The notes: generated from the sequence alone by a model not told the origin. 64,000 nt of DNA from Calothrix sp. C42_A2020_038 (GCA_015272395.1 JACYLQ010000033.1:1-64000); one strand, 5' to 3'; counted from the first letter of the stretch, positions 36,268 to 48,126 are shown. Made by a program: numbers and translations.

Positions 36268-36293
36268 TAGCACTCAGATAAGGTAAGTGCTAA
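36267..36293 (+). promoter_or_regulatory. CIRCE element (HrcA operator) of groESL
   Basis: TTAGCACTC - 9 bases - AAGTGCTAA matches the CIRCE consensus TTAGCACTC-N9-GAGTGCTAA with a single mismatch (first base of the right arm). It is the binding site of the heat-shock repressor HrcA. Confidence 0.88.
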
Positions 36294-36490
36294 AAACAAA
36301 GTGAGAAGTAAAATCACCACGGGCAATTTTGATTGCAACAGCGCTTAACCTAATACTGCTTGTAAAGTATTGCAGTTCTGAGCAGAGTCTTAGAACCAAA
36401 TGCTTACTTACATGCAGAAAGCCTTGGTTACTTTATACATTGCAACTTAAAACTTATTAGCAAGAGTGACAAAACAACTGGAGGATTGTT

Positions 36491-36802
36491 ATGGCAACCC
36501 TTAGTTTAGGTGTTTCTAGTCTAAGACCATTAGGAGACCGCGTATTCGTTAAAGTTAGTCAAGCTGAAGAAAAAACCGCAGGTGGAATTTTACTTCCTGA
36601 CACAGCTAAGGAAAAGCCACAAGTTGGTGAAGTTGTGCAAGTTGGTTCTGGTAAGCGTAATGACGATGGTTCTTACCAACAAATGGAAGTAAAAGTTGGT
36701 GACAAAGTACTTTATTCTAAGTATGGTGGCACTGATATTAAACTTGGTAACGAAGATTACATATTATTACGCGAACAAGACATACTTGCAGTAGTTAGCT
36801 AA
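36491..36802 (+). CDS. groES: Co-chaperonin GroES
   Basis: This 103-residue protein starts with the [12 protein letters not shown] block, followed by [19 protein letters not shown] (the mobile loop that binds GroEL) and ends in the [12 protein letters not shown] strand. All are diagnostic of GroES; the length is normal. It caps the GroEL ring during protein folding in the cytoplasm. A GGAGG ribosome binding site (about 36480) lies at good distance before the ATG at 36491. It is the first gene of the groESL operon under CIRCE and K-box control, 118 bases ahead of groEL. Confidence 0.97.
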   Translation: MATLSLGVSSLRPLGDRVFVKVSQAEEKTAGGILLPDTAKEKPQVGEVVQVGSGKRNDDGSYQQMEVKVGDKVLYSKYGGTDIKLGNEDYILLREQDILAVVS

Positions 36803-36870
36803 TACACAGCAAGTAGTTTAAGGTTACAAGTTCAAGTTCAAAATTGCAACAGCGATTTCCGCTGATGGTA

Positions 36871-36908
36871 ATCAAGAATCAAGAATCTAAAATCTAGAAT
36901 CCAAAATT
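36871..36908. repeat. Short tandem repeat between groES and groEL
   Basis: Runs of AATCAAG and AATCTAAA/AATCTAG units occupy the end of the 118-base gap. They resemble the repeat at 34165 and seem to have been inserted into the operon spacer. Confidence 0.6.
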
Positions 36909-36914
36909 GTTTGA

Positions 36915-38555
<1,641 letters not shown>

Positions 38556-38568
38556 AAAGTGCTGAGAT

Positions 38569-38640
38569 AGTTAGGAGTTAGGAGCTAATAGTTATAACTC
38601 CTAACTCCTAACTCATAACTCCTAACTCATAACTCCTAAC
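38569..38640. repeat. TAACTCC heptamer repeat with a long hairpin after groEL
   Basis: AGTTAGGAGTTAGGAG (38569-38584) pairs perfectly over 16 bases with CTCCTAACTCCTAACT (38598-38613), and the TAACTCC/TAACTCA units continue to 38640 in direct orientation. This is a typical short tandemly repeated repetitive sequence; its hairpin may also stop or stabilise the groESL transcript. Confidence 0.8.
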
Positions 38641-38663
38641 TATGTAGTATAGGCAGGTAAGTA

Positions 38664-39749
38664 ATGAAGATAGCTCAAGTTGCTCCGCTTTGGGAAAGAG
38701 TACCTCCACCAGCTTACGGAGGCACAGAGTTAGTTGTAGGATTATTAACCGATGAATTGGTGCGACGTGGACATGAGGTTACTTTATTTGCATCTGGTGA
38801 TTCAGTTACTTTAGCAAAACTAGAAGCAGTTCATCCGCGCGCGATTCGACTTGACCCAGGAGTGAAAGAATATAGCATTTATGAAATGCTGCAACTGAGT
38901 CAAGTATATGAACGAGCCGAAGAATTTGATATTATTCACTCTCATATGGGATATGCGGCGTTACCTTATGCAAAAATGGTACAAACGCCCACCGTTCATA
39001 CATTACACGGTATATTTACCAAAGATAATGAAAAGATGTTTACATATGCCAAGCATCAACATTATGTAAGCATTTCTGACGCTCAACGCGAACCAAGGTT
39101 AGGTTTGAACTGCGTAGCTACAGTGTATAATGGTATAGATATTGATAGCCATACATTTCATGCTCAACCTCAACAGCCACCATATTTAGCATTTCTAGGC
39201 AGAATGTCACCTGAAAAAGGACCTCATCTCGCAATAGAAATTGCCAAAAAATCTGGTTGGCTTTTGAAGATGGCTGGTAAGGTTGATGTAGTCGATAAAG
39301 ACTTTTTTGAACAGGAAGTAGAACCACATATTGATGGTAAACAAATTGAGTATCTGGGCGAAGCTAGTCATACTGAAAAGAATGAGTTGATGGGTGGTGC
39401 TATCGCTACTTTGTTTCCAATAACCTGGCGCGAACCTTTTGGGCTAGTGATGGTAGAATCAATGGCAGCTGGTACACCTGTTATTGCGATGAATTTGGGT
39501 TCGGCGCCGGAAGTGATTAACCCTGGTGTAAGTGGTTTTCTGTGCAACAGTGTTGATGAATGTATTAGTTACATCGATAAAGCTGCCCAACTTGATCGTC
39601 ATACTGTGAGAGAATACGTTTCACAGCAATTTAGCGCAAAGAAAATGGCAGATGGGTACGAAGAAGTTTATCGACAAATTTTAGCTGAGAAATTTGCTCA
39701 AAATGGTCATCTTCGTGGTCAAGCTATAAGTAATTTTTCATACAATTAA
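38664..39749 (+). CDS. Glycosyltransferase family 4 protein
   Basis: This 361-residue GT-B enzyme starts with MKIAQVAPLWERVPPPAYGG, a typical GT4 opening with a nucleotide-sugar site GGTE. The C-terminal domain shows LGRMSPEKGPHLAI (about 183-196) and the donor-binding EPFGLVMVESMAAGTPVIA (about 262-280), with the E-x7-E catalytic pattern. It transfers a sugar from an activated donor in the cytoplasm. It lies just behind the repeat that follows groEL and is not linked to the exopolysaccharide locus at 53-64 kb, so its acceptor is unknown. Confidence 0.92.
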   Translation: MKIAQVAPLWERVPPPAYGGTELVVGLLTDELVRRGHEVTLFASGDSVTLAKLEAVHPRAIRLDPGVKEYSIYEMLQLSQVYERAEEFDIIHSHMGYAALPYAKMVQTPTVHTLHGIFTKDNEKMFTYAKHQHYVSISDAQREPRLGLNCVATVYNGIDIDSHTFHAQPQQPPYLAFLGRMSPEKGPHLAIEIAKKSGWLLKMAGKVDVVDKDFFEQEVEPHIDGKQIEYLGEASHTEKNELMGGAIATLFPITWREPFGLVMVESMAAGTPVIAMNLGSAPEVINPGVSGFLCNSVDECISYIDKAAQLDRHTVREYVSQQFSAKKMADGYEEVYRQILAEKFAQNGHLRGQAISNFSYN

Positions 39750-39788
39750 TTTAATTGTATTTCTGTAATTGTATTTCTGTGGATTCTC

Positions 39789-39821
39789 AGATTCCCGACT
39801 TCTCGGAGAAGTTGGGAATCT
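39789..39821 (+). terminator. Strong palindromic hairpin after the glycosyltransferase gene
   Basis: AGATTCCCGACTTCTC pairs with the AGAAGTTGGGAATCT arm over about 15 bases around a short loop, 40 bases after the stop codon. A T-run is weak (TAATTAA). One arm recurs at 36101, so it is also a dispersed repeat. The remaining gap to 40138 shows no other feature. Confidence 0.55.
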
Positions 39822-40138
39822 AATTAATAAGAAAATTTTGTTCCCAAAAAAGTAATATCTTTACAGTAAATATATATACTTTAGTAATTATACTTGCGTA
39901 CACTTACTGAACAAATAGCGCTACAGTCAACGAAGTTCAGTAAAACGCCTGTTATCAATGTATATTTTGCTAGTTATATTTGGATACTAGACAGGTTCTT
40001 CTTATACTCTGGAACATCTACTCCTCTACCACAGTAACAGAGCAGCATTTACCTTTACAAAAAGAATAAACATAAATACATAGTATTCTCTTGACGCGAA
40101 AGCAACAACGCTTATTTTTTCGCAATTATTGTACTGAA

Positions 40139-41062
40139 ATGAGATTCACAATTAAGCGATTGAGGTATAGTTCCTTCCTACTCTTACTGATGCTCTCTTT
40201 AATTGCAACTGGATTACAACCTGTTGTTGCGAATGAAATTGAGAATAGAGCTTTTTTTGGGGGTGACAATCTTACAAATCAAGTTACTAACCGCGCGGTA
40301 TTTAGCACAGAGGTAGCTGCATTGCAGATTACTAAAACAGCTGATAAAGTTGTTGTTCAGCCCGGTGATACACTAATTTATCGGATTGCGATTCGCAATG
40401 TTGGTAATGTCAACGCTAATAACTTAACGCTAGCAGATACGTTGCCGTTAGGTTTAGTGTTTGAATCTAAATCGGTGCAAGCATCTTTATCTAGTGACAA
40501 TACTACTGCTCAGGTTCCGGTATCTACTACTAAGTTAAATAATAACAGTTTTAATGTTACTTACGCTGGAAGTCTGGCGCCTCAAAGTATATTAAATATT
40601 GTTTATGCTGTTACGGTTACTCCTGATGGAGTACGTGGAAATGGTAGAAATTTAGCAGTTGCTACTGCTGGTAGTGCTAGAAGTAACACTGCTAGTCATC
40701 AATTAAAAATTCGTCCTGGTTTGATTTCTGATTGTGCAACATTAATTGGACGGGTATTTGTTGACAAAAATTTTGATGGTGAGCAGCAACCGGGTGAACC
40801 TGGTATTCCAAATGCTGTAATTTATATGGATGATGGCAACCGTATTATTACTGATGCAAATGGAATGTTTTCAGTCGCAAATGTGATTGCTGGAAATCGA
40901 AGTGCAACCTTAGATTTAACGAGTTTACCTGGTTATATTCAGGCGCCGAATCTTTACAGAATAGATAAGAACAGTCAGTCGCGTTTGGTCAAATTGGCAC
41001 CTGGTAGTATGGGAAAAATAAATTTTGCTGTAACTCCAGCGTTCAGGGAGGGACGGCAGTAG
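40139..41062 (+). CDS. Secreted DUF11 and SdrD-B-like surface protein
   Basis: The frame opens with a TTG at 40091, but the ATG at 40139 (MRFTIKRLRYSSF) starts a good signal peptide that ends near VVANE, so it is preferred (307 residues). Residues about 60-190 form a DUF11 (TIGR01451) repeat: KTADKVVVQPGDTLIYRI opens it and LADTLPLGL lies in the middle. Residues 215-290 form an SdrD-B-like fold: GRVFVDKNFDGEQQPGEPG and ITDANGMFSV. These are bacterial surface and adhesin modules of Ig-like fold. The next gene (outer-membrane protein) begins one base after its stop, so they are surely co-transcribed. Confidence 0.83.
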   Translation: MRFTIKRLRYSSFLLLLMLSLIATGLQPVVANEIENRAFFGGDNLTNQVTNRAVFSTEVAALQITKTADKVVVQPGDTLIYRIAIRNVGNVNANNLTLADTLPLGLVFESKSVQASLSSDNTTAQVPVSTTKLNNNSFNVTYAGSLAPQSILNIVYAVTVTPDGVRGNGRNLAVATAGSARSNTASHQLKIRPGLISDCATLIGRVFVDKNFDGEQQPGEPGIPNAVIYMDDGNRIITDANGMFSVANVIAGNRSATLDLTSLPGYIQAPNLYRIDKNSQSRLVKLAPGSMGKINFAVTPAFREGRQ

Positions 41063-41063
41063 T

Positions 41064-44000
41064 ATGATTTCTAGAAAAATTAATGGTGTATTGACTATTT
41101 GTAGTAGCATCCCTGTTTTAGCTACTGCTAGTGCGTCAGCTGAAACGCTTGTTAATGAGCATCGGACAAATGATGGAAAGTCAGGTGTAGTTGTTTCTGT
41201 TGAGGAAGATGATGTACCTGTTTTTTCAAAAGAAACAGTAACTTCAAAACCCGATGAGTTATCTATTGTGGAGCAGGTGGAGTTAGGAAAGGAAGAATTA
41301 ACCGCAAATGATGTGAAGGAAGAAGGTTTTATTGAGTCTTTGAGTTCAGTTATTGATGATAAGAAGAATTTTATTTCTGAGAATATACCTTGCAAGGATG
41401 GGTTAATTCAACAAAATTGCACACAAATACATTCTGAACGCAAATCTGTATTTAATAAACAGGATATCAAAATCATTACTCCTGTTAAGAGTGAAACTAC
41501 TAGTAAAACTACTAATTTAGCTGTTCAATATCACCCTAGTTTGGATGTAAGAGTGACGCTGAATGGTAAGTCTATTAGTTCTGAAATTTCTAGCTATCTA
41601 CAAAAAGATGAGGCGTTACAAATTTATACAAAGATATGGTACAACGTGCCTTTAGAAGTTGGCGAAAATGTCTTCGTTGCACAGGCTACTGATGGTAAGT
41701 CGAGCAGTGTTAAGGTGACACTCAAGGAGCAAAAAACTAAGCTTGTTTTTACTCCTGTTGGCGAAGCGCGAATTCCTGCTGATGGTCGTTCCAGATTGAA
41801 CTTTGAAGGTAAGATTGTTAATGAACAAGGGGAAGTTGTTCCTGAAGATGTCACTGTCACCCTTAGTGCTACTGCTGGCAGATTTCTCGGCGCCGACCAA
41901 GATAATGATGCTCCTGGATTTCAAGTTTTAGCGCGCGATGGTAAGTTTTCTGTTACTCTTCAAGCTGGCTATGAACCACAAAATGTCAAGGTTCGTGCGG
42001 CGATTTATAATATGAGGACGCAATCAATCGCGACTCTACAAACTTATACTGATGTACAGTTTATTACTAACCTTCGTCCTTCACTCGCTACAGGGGTTGT
42101 AAATTTGAGAATTGGAGCGGGTGGTACAAACTATTGGGGTAGCTATCGTGACTTTCTTAATCCCAGTAAGATTGGTACTACTGATATTGATTTGGATGCG
42201 TCAGTATTTGCAACAGGTAAGGTCGGAGATTGGCAATTCACAGGTGCCTTTAATAGTAAACGTCCTCTAAATGAGGATTGTAAAGGAGAGGTGCGTTTAT
42301 TTGGAGGAGTTCAAAATTGCGAAAGAGTTTATCCTGTTTATGGTGATGCTTCAAGTGTTACTCCCACTACACCATCTATAGATAGTGTTTATGCTAAGTT
42401 TGAACGCAGTCCCAATATAGCTGGTGCCGAAACCGACTATTTCATGTGGGGTGATTATAATACTCAGGAGTTTGCGCGCGCTTCGCAATTATTTACTGCC
42501 ACAACTCGTCAACTTCACGGGTTCAAGGGTAATTACAACATCGGTAATTTACAAGTCACTGCTTTATTTGCTAACAATATCAAAGGTTTCCAACGCGATA
42601 CTATTTCTCCTAATGGTACAAGTGGTTATTACTTCTTATCACGTCGCTTAGTAATTCCCGGTAGTGAAAATGTATTTATCGAATCTGAAGAACTCAACCG
42701 TCCAGGTACAGTAGTCAAACGCAAAGCTTTATCACGCGGCGCCGACTATGAAATAGACTATGACCGAGGAACATTACTTTTCCGCAGTCGGATATTTTCT
42801 ACTGAACTCAACCCATTTGGAAGTACTCTTGCAAATCGTATTGTTGTTACCTATCAAAACGATAAAGGAGGTGATAGCAAACTTTACGCTGCAAGGGCAC
42901 AATACAACTTCCGAGAACAAAATTCTGGTTCAAAGGATAATCCTTTTATTGCTGGAAGCTATCTTTGGGAAGACCAAGGTGTCCAAGACTTTGAATTATA
43001 CGGCGCCGATTTTTTTGTTCCACTGGGGAATGGACAAATATTAGGTGAATACGCGCGTTCAAGTCATAACTCACCTGTGTTTGGTTATGTTAGTGGTTCT
43101 GCTTATCGAATAGAAGCTCTAGGACAAATTATACCTAATCTTCAAGGACAAGCTGTCTATCGTTCAGTTACAGAAAACTTTGCAAATAATGCAACTTGGA
43201 GTTTTGCTCCAGGACAAACTCGTTATGGTGCAGTACTTTCGGGTAAGCTAACAGATACGACGAGCTTTAATTTGGGGTATGATTATGAGAAAAATTTTGG
43301 CATTGCACCTGCGCAAAGAACTCAAACGTTTGATTTATTCAACCCGCAACCGATACCAAACCCTGGTAGCAAAATTGATAATTCACTAACTACCTTAAGA
43401 GCAGGTGTACAGCAAAAAGTCGGTATTGCAGATGTGAGTTTAGAGTATGTAAACCGTTCTCGTAAAGACCGTGTTGATAACAAGTTCAATGCCAATGCTA
43501 GTCAGTTAGTCTCTAAACTTAATCTCCCTGTAACTGAATCATTAACATTCCGCGCGCAGAATGAAACAAATCTTGGAAAGAGTGATGCACTTTATCCGAA
43601 TCGAACGACTCTAGGATTAGATTGGGGACTGTATCCAGGTGTGAATGTCCGACTTGCACATCAATTTTTTGATGGTGGTTTATTAAAAGGTAATAGTATT
43701 ACCAGTTTGGACACAACTGTTGAACATAAGTTTTCTGAAGATACAAGTTTGACTGGACGTTACTCTATCTTTGCAGGTATTGATGGTATGAGTGACCAAG
43801 GTGCTGTTGGATTTAATCATCGTATTCGATTGGCGCCGGGACTCAAGCTTAATTTGGGTTATGAGAGAATCCAAAATAATATCTTCGGTAATACTGCAAC
43901 AGGTATTCGCTTTGCTCAACCTTACGCAACTGGACAAACTGCTTTTTCTCTGGGATATTTCTCAGGCAATGCTTACAGTGTTGGTCTTGACTATACGGAT

Positions 44001-44750
44001 AATCCTAACTTCCAAGCAAACGCACGATTTGAATACCGTGATGGTAAAGACGCGAATAATATGGTTATCTCCGCAGCAGCAGCAGGTAAAATCACTCCAG
44101 CTTTAACTGCTGCTGTTCGCTATCAACAAGCAGGTGGTGCTAACCAGTTATTAGGAGGGTTAGCTGATACTGCAAATCTTCGCGTTGGTTTAGCATACCG
44201 TGACCCTAATGACGATAAATTTAACGGTTTGCTTGCCTACGAATACCGTCAAAACCCTTCCACTACTCCCGATACCCTTTTATTTGGAAATGGTGGTGAT
44301 TCTACAGAGCATTTATTCTCTGCTGAAGCTATCTATACTCCTAATTGGCGCTGGGAACTTTACGGTAAGTACGCTTTACGTAATAGTACTACCTATTTAG
44401 CTAATAATTTTACTAGTGCTAGCAGCTTACATCTTGGACAACTGCGAGCCAGCTATCAACTAGGCTATCGTACCGATGTCGCAGTGGAAGGGCGTTGGCT
44501 AGGTCAACCAACACAGGGTTTTAACGAATTTGGCATTGCATTAGAGGGAGGATATCATTTAACACCCGATTTAAGAATAGGTCTTGGTTACGCCTTTGGT
44601 AGTGCTGATGACCGTGATTTTACTGGCTATCGTTCCGCAGGAGGACCCTATTTAAATATCTCTTACAAAATTAATGAATTGTTCGATGGATTCGGCAGAC
44701 AAAAAGTGGCGCCACCACAACAACAAGAATCTGTTGTTACAAACCGCTAG
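41064..44750 (+). CDS. Large outer-membrane protein: Ig-like domain plus C-terminal beta-barrel
   Basis: This 1228-residue protein has a signal peptide (1-27, ending ASAET) and an acidic low-complexity region to about 150. Two Ig-like domains follow: the first at 160-220 (GKSISSE to EVGENVFVAQATDG), the second at 225-330 (VFTPVGEARIPADGRSRLNF). The rest (about 350-1210) is rich in alternating Tyr/Phe and Gly strands, such as YPVYGDAS, GADYEIDYDRGTLLFRS and LGLDWGLYPGVNVRLAHQF. It ends in a strand of the DLRIGLGYAFG and YLNISYKI type, so a beta-barrel is likely. It resembles barrel proteins found beside DUF11 repeat proteins in other bacteria. I infer an anchor or export pore for the flanking DUF11 proteins. 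Confidence 0.75.
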   Translation: MISRKINGVLTICSSIPVLATASASAETLVNEHRTNDGKSGVVVSVEEDDVPVFSKETVTSKPDELSIVEQVELGKEELTANDVKEEGFIESLSSVIDDKKNFISENIPCKDGLIQQNCTQIHSERKSVFNKQDIKIITPVKSETTSKTTNLAVQYHPSLDVRVTLNGKSISSEISSYLQKDEALQIYTKIWYNVPLEVGENVFVAQATDGKSSSVKVTLKEQKTKLVFTPVGEARIPADGRSRLNFEGKIVNEQGEVVPEDVTVTLSATAGRFLGADQDNDAPGFQVLARDGKFSVTLQAGYEPQNVKVRAAIYNMRTQSIATLQTYTDVQFITNLRPSLATGVVNLRIGAGGTNYWGSYRDFLNPSKIGTTDIDLDASVFATGKVGDWQFTGAFNSKRPLNEDCKGEVRLFGGVQNCERVYPVYGDASSVTPTTPSIDSVYAKFERSPNIAGAETDYFMWGDYNTQEFARASQLFTATTRQLHGFKGNYNIGNLQVTALFANNIKGFQRDTISPNGTSGYYFLSRRLVIPGSENVFIESEELNRPGTVVKRKALSRGADYEIDYDRGTLLFRSRIFSTELNPFGSTLANRIVVTYQNDKGGDSKLYAARAQYNFREQNSGSKDNPFIAGSYLWEDQGVQDFELYGADFFVPLGNGQILGEYARSSHNSPVFGYVSGSAYRIEALGQIIPNLQGQAVYRSVTENFANNATWSFAPGQTRYGAVLSGKLTDTTSFNLGYDYEKNFGIAPAQRTQTFDLFNPQPIPNPGSKIDNSLTTLRAGVQQKVGIADVSLEYVNRSRKDRVDNKFNANASQLVSKLNLPVTESLTFRAQNETNLGKSDALYPNRTTLGLDWGLYPGVNVRLAHQFFDGGLLKGNSITSLDTTVEHKFSEDTSLTGRYSIFAGIDGMSDQGAVGFNHRIRLAPGLKLNLGYERIQNNIFGNTATGIRFAQPYATGQTAFSLGYFSGNAYSVGLDYTDNPNFQANARFEYRDGKDANNMVISAAAAGKITPALTAAVRYQQAGGANQLLGGLADTANLRVGLAYRDPNDDKFNGLLAYEYRQNPSTTPDTLLFGNGGDSTEHLFSAEAIYTPNWRWELYGKYALRNSTTYLANNFTSASSLHLGQLRASYQLGYRTDVAVEGRWLGQPTQGFNEFGIALEGGYHLTPDLRIGLGYAFGSADDRDFTGYRSAGGPYLNISYKINELFDGFGRQKVAPPQQQESVVTNR

Positions 44751-44829
44751 TGTGCCATGATCACGCACAATCTCTGTACTAGTAGTTTATCTCAAAAGCT
44801 TTGGTGGTATAAATTATGTCTACAATACT

Positions 44830-47490
44830 ATGAAACTTATAAAAACGATTGCTACCTTGCCTTTATTACTAACTACTTTCAGTTATCAAATACTGTTACA
44901 TATCCCAGTCCAAGCACAAACAGTACAACCTTCACTATGTGCAGTTCCTGGTAAAGATGGTGTTAGTATGCTAGCAGGTGTTATTAACACATATTACGCA
45001 GGCGCCCCAAATACAACAGTATCGGCAGGTGCAACCTCTATTCCTGTTGCCACAATTAATCCTAACGGTTCTACAACTCCTATTACTGCCGGTGATTTAT
45101 TACTAATAATTCAAATGCAAGGAGCAGATATTGATGCTAGTAATACTGATAGCTATGGTGATGGTATTGTAGGTGGTGGAAATGATGCGGACTTATCTTT
45201 AGCTCCGAATCCAAATGGCGCCAACGGTAATCTTAATAACTCTAACTTTACAGCGGGTAATTATGAGTATGTAGTTGCAACTGGTTCTGTATCCGGTGGT
45301 TCTATAGGAATTAGAGGTGCTGGAAGTGGTGGTGGTTTACTAAATTCTTATAGTAATGCCGCTTTTGGCACCCAAGGTCAAAGAACATACCAAGTAATTC
45401 GTGTACCGCAATATTCAAATGCAACTATTAACCCTAGTTTAACTGCGGCTCGTTGGAACGGCTCATCGGGTGGAGTTTTAGTTTATGATGTTGCAGGAAA
45501 TACGAACTTGAGTAATGCAACTGTTGATGTTAGTGGTCTAGGGTTCCGAGGAGGTGGCGCCCGTGAATACGGTGGTAATGCTACTGGGTTAAGCAATACA
45601 GATTATCGTACTCTTTCTACTGCAACTGCCAATGGTTCCAAAGGAGAAGGTACTGCTGGTACACCACGTTTTGTATTTAACCGAGTTACCAATACTTTGG
45701 TAGATAATGGTCTAGCCAACGAAGGTTATCCTGGTGGTAGTTTTGGCCGTGGCGCCCCAGGAAATGCTGGTGGTGGCAGTACTGATGGCAACCCTGCTAG
45801 TAATAATGGTAATGATGAAAACTCCGGTGGTGGTGGTGGAGCAAACGGTGGTACGGGAGGAATGGGAGGTCGTTCTTTTCGGTCACAGTTAGCGGTTGGT
45901 GGTTTTGGCGGAGCAGCTTTTCCCGCTTCTAATGGTCGTGTTGTCATGGGTGGTGGAGGTGGTGCCGGTACTACGAATAACGGAACTAGTGACCCTCCTG
46001 GTAGTTTATTACAAGGTTTAGCTAGTAGTGGTGCCCCAGGAGGGGGTCTTGTCTTAATTAGAACAGGTAGCGTTAGCGGTAATGGTACTATCAATGCAAA
46101 TGGTGCCAATGCTCTCAATGTCTTAAACGATGGTGGTGGTGGTGGGGGTGCTGGTGGTAGTGTAGTTATAATTGCTGCGAATAACAACCTTGCTGGTTTA
46201 ACAGTAAATGCCAACGGTGGTAAAGGTGGTGATGCCAGATTCAACTTGCTTCACGGTCCTGGTGGTGGTGGTGGTGGTGGTGTTGTCCTAACTAGTCCAG
46301 GTTCTATAAACAGCACTGCTGGTGGTTCAAGTGGCGCTACCAGTAACCCTATTGACCCTACAATCAATTTTGGTGCAATGCCTGGAAACGGTGGTGTACA
46401 ATCAAATGCTGGCACTATACCTGGTGCCAACTCCGGCGCCGAGTGTGTACCACAATTAACTGTAAATAAAACTACGAGTACTCCCAGAATAACTGTCAAG
46501 CCTGGTAAAGCAATTTATACTATTACTGTTACGAATGCAGCAAACCGGGCTAGTGCTACAAATGTGAATATATCTGACCCTTTGCCTGCTGGTTTTACTT
46601 TTGATGGTTCGACTCCTCCTACGATTATTTTAAATGGTGGAGCAGTTCGTAACAGCGTAAATAATCCTGTTGCGGGCGCCACAAGTTTGGATTTTGGTAC
46701 TTTTGATATTCCTGGTGGTGGTAGCGTAGAGATAACTTTCAGCGCTGATGTTGATGTTAACGTGCCTGACAACACTTATAACAACGATGCCACTGCTAGT
46801 TATATTGACCCGACTCTAGATCGACCAGGTAGTACTCCTACAAATGCGAATATTGCCCGCAGTCGGTATGACGGCAATGTTAATACAACCGAGGATGTCA
46901 TCGTTGGTCAGATACCACCTCCACCCCCACTGCCACCTACTCCCCCTACTCCTATAATTAGTATGCGTGCGGTAAAACGTATTACTAACGTACTCCGCGA
47001 TGGTGTTTCGATTACGAATGTTAATCCTGGTGTGAACTTCAACGTTGTAATTGATGACCCAAGTGACACAAATGATGATGCCAGTATTTGGGCTAATTCA
47101 CCATTGGCGCCTATAGGTATCGCTCGTATAGACCCAGAACTAAAATTAGGAGCAGGAGACGAGGTAGAATATACAATCTATTTCCTTGTTGATGGAAATC
47201 AGCCTATTGATCAAGCTCGTTTTTGCGACTCCATTCCTCCAGGAACTAATTTTATTAATAGTTCTGGTAGTGACATTACCCTTAATGTTGGAAACGCAAT
47301 TAGTAATCAAACCAATATTGCAGATAGTGATCGAGCTAGCTATGTTGATGCTGTTGCCCCTTTACCAGCAAATAATGTTTGCCCAAATCAGTCAAATCCA
47401 ACAGGCGCGGTTTTGGTAAATTTTGGCACGCTTGACCCTACACCTGGCGCCAATTTTGGTTATGTGCGGTTCCGGGTACGTGTTGAATAA
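44830..47490 (+). CDS. Secreted glycine-rich surface protein with DUF11 domains
   Basis: A signal peptide covers residues 1-30 (ending PVQAQ). Residues 60-520 are very rich in Gly, Asn and Ser (GGGGGANGGTGGMGG and similar runs), as in wall-associated or PE-PGRS-like proteins. A DUF11 domain follows at about 535-660 (VNKTTSTPRITVKPGKAIYT and SDPLPAGF), a proline-rich linker (PPPPPLPPTPPTP), and a second related Ig-like domain (680-886) with four Cys. No membrane anchor or sortase signal is present. It starts 79 bases after the barrel gene and is most likely its secreted partner. Strong codon use of GGT repeats makes the antisense strand open, producing false frames. Confidence 0.8.
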   Translation: MKLIKTIATLPLLLTTFSYQILLHIPVQAQTVQPSLCAVPGKDGVSMLAGVINTYYAGAPNTTVSAGATSIPVATINPNGSTTPITAGDLLLIIQMQGADIDASNTDSYGDGIVGGGNDADLSLAPNPNGANGNLNNSNFTAGNYEYVVATGSVSGGSIGIRGAGSGGGLLNSYSNAAFGTQGQRTYQVIRVPQYSNATINPSLTAARWNGSSGGVLVYDVAGNTNLSNATVDVSGLGFRGGGAREYGGNATGLSNTDYRTLSTATANGSKGEGTAGTPRFVFNRVTNTLVDNGLANEGYPGGSFGRGAPGNAGGGSTDGNPASNNGNDENSGGGGGANGGTGGMGGRSFRSQLAVGGFGGAAFPASNGRVVMGGGGGAGTTNNGTSDPPGSLLQGLASSGAPGGGLVLIRTGSVSGNGTINANGANALNVLNDGGGGGGAGGSVVIIAANNNLAGLTVNANGGKGGDARFNLLHGPGGGGGGGVVLTSPGSINSTAGGSSGATSNPIDPTINFGAMPGNGGVQSNAGTIPGANSGAECVPQLTVNKTTSTPRITVKPGKAIYTITVTNAANRASATNVNISDPLPAGFTFDGSTPPTIILNGGAVRNSVNNPVAGATSLDFGTFDIPGGGSVEITFSADVDVNVPDNTYNNDATASYIDPTLDRPGSTPTNANIARSRYDGNVNTTEDVIVGQIPPPPPLPPTPPTPIISMRAVKRITNVLRDGVSITNVNPGVNFNVVIDDPSDTNDDASIWANSPLAPIGIARIDPELKLGAGDEVEYTIYFLVDGNQPIDQARFCDSIPPGTNFINSSGSDITLNVGNAISNQTNIADSDRASYVDAVAPLPANNVCPNQSNPTGAVLVNFGTLDPTPGANFGYVRFRVRVE

Positions 47491-47653
47491 ATGATTATAT
47501 CATCTCCTGGTTCCTAATCCCAAATCAATATAAACCATTTACTATTGGCTATCAACTACTCCCTTGTTAGTAGTTAACCATTACGTAATTTAAAGTTATG
47601 TAGCCTTTTGATTACGACGGCTAAGGCACTGCGGTAAACTAGCCCTTGTTTAA

Positions 47654-47944
<291 letters not shown>

Positions 47945-47956
47945 AATACTTTAGCC

Positions 47957-48002
47957 AGAAGGGGCAAAACTGAAAGAATTATCTTCTCGTTTTGCCCCTT
48001 CT
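47957..48002 (+). terminator. Hairpin terminator of psaC
   Basis: AGAAGGGGCAAAAC (47957-47970) and GTTTTGCCCCTTCT (47989-48002) are perfect reverse complements over 14 bases, 12 bases after the psaC stop. The T-run after it is poor (CTCGTCTT), so it may mainly protect the 3' end of the abundant psaC mRNA. Confidence 0.7.
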
Positions 48003-48126
48003 CTCGTCTTGAAACAATGTTACAAAACTTAACTTTAAAACATAATTATTGGTTGACATAGTTTTGTCATTATTATCAATCACACTAAAAATAATCAATT
48101 TCTTCTACAGTTTTCAGGAGGCGCCG

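Noticed and set aside
45726-46244. 172-codon minus-strand frame rich in proline
   Set aside because: It is the antisense shadow of GGT/GGC glycine runs in the Gly-rich surface protein.
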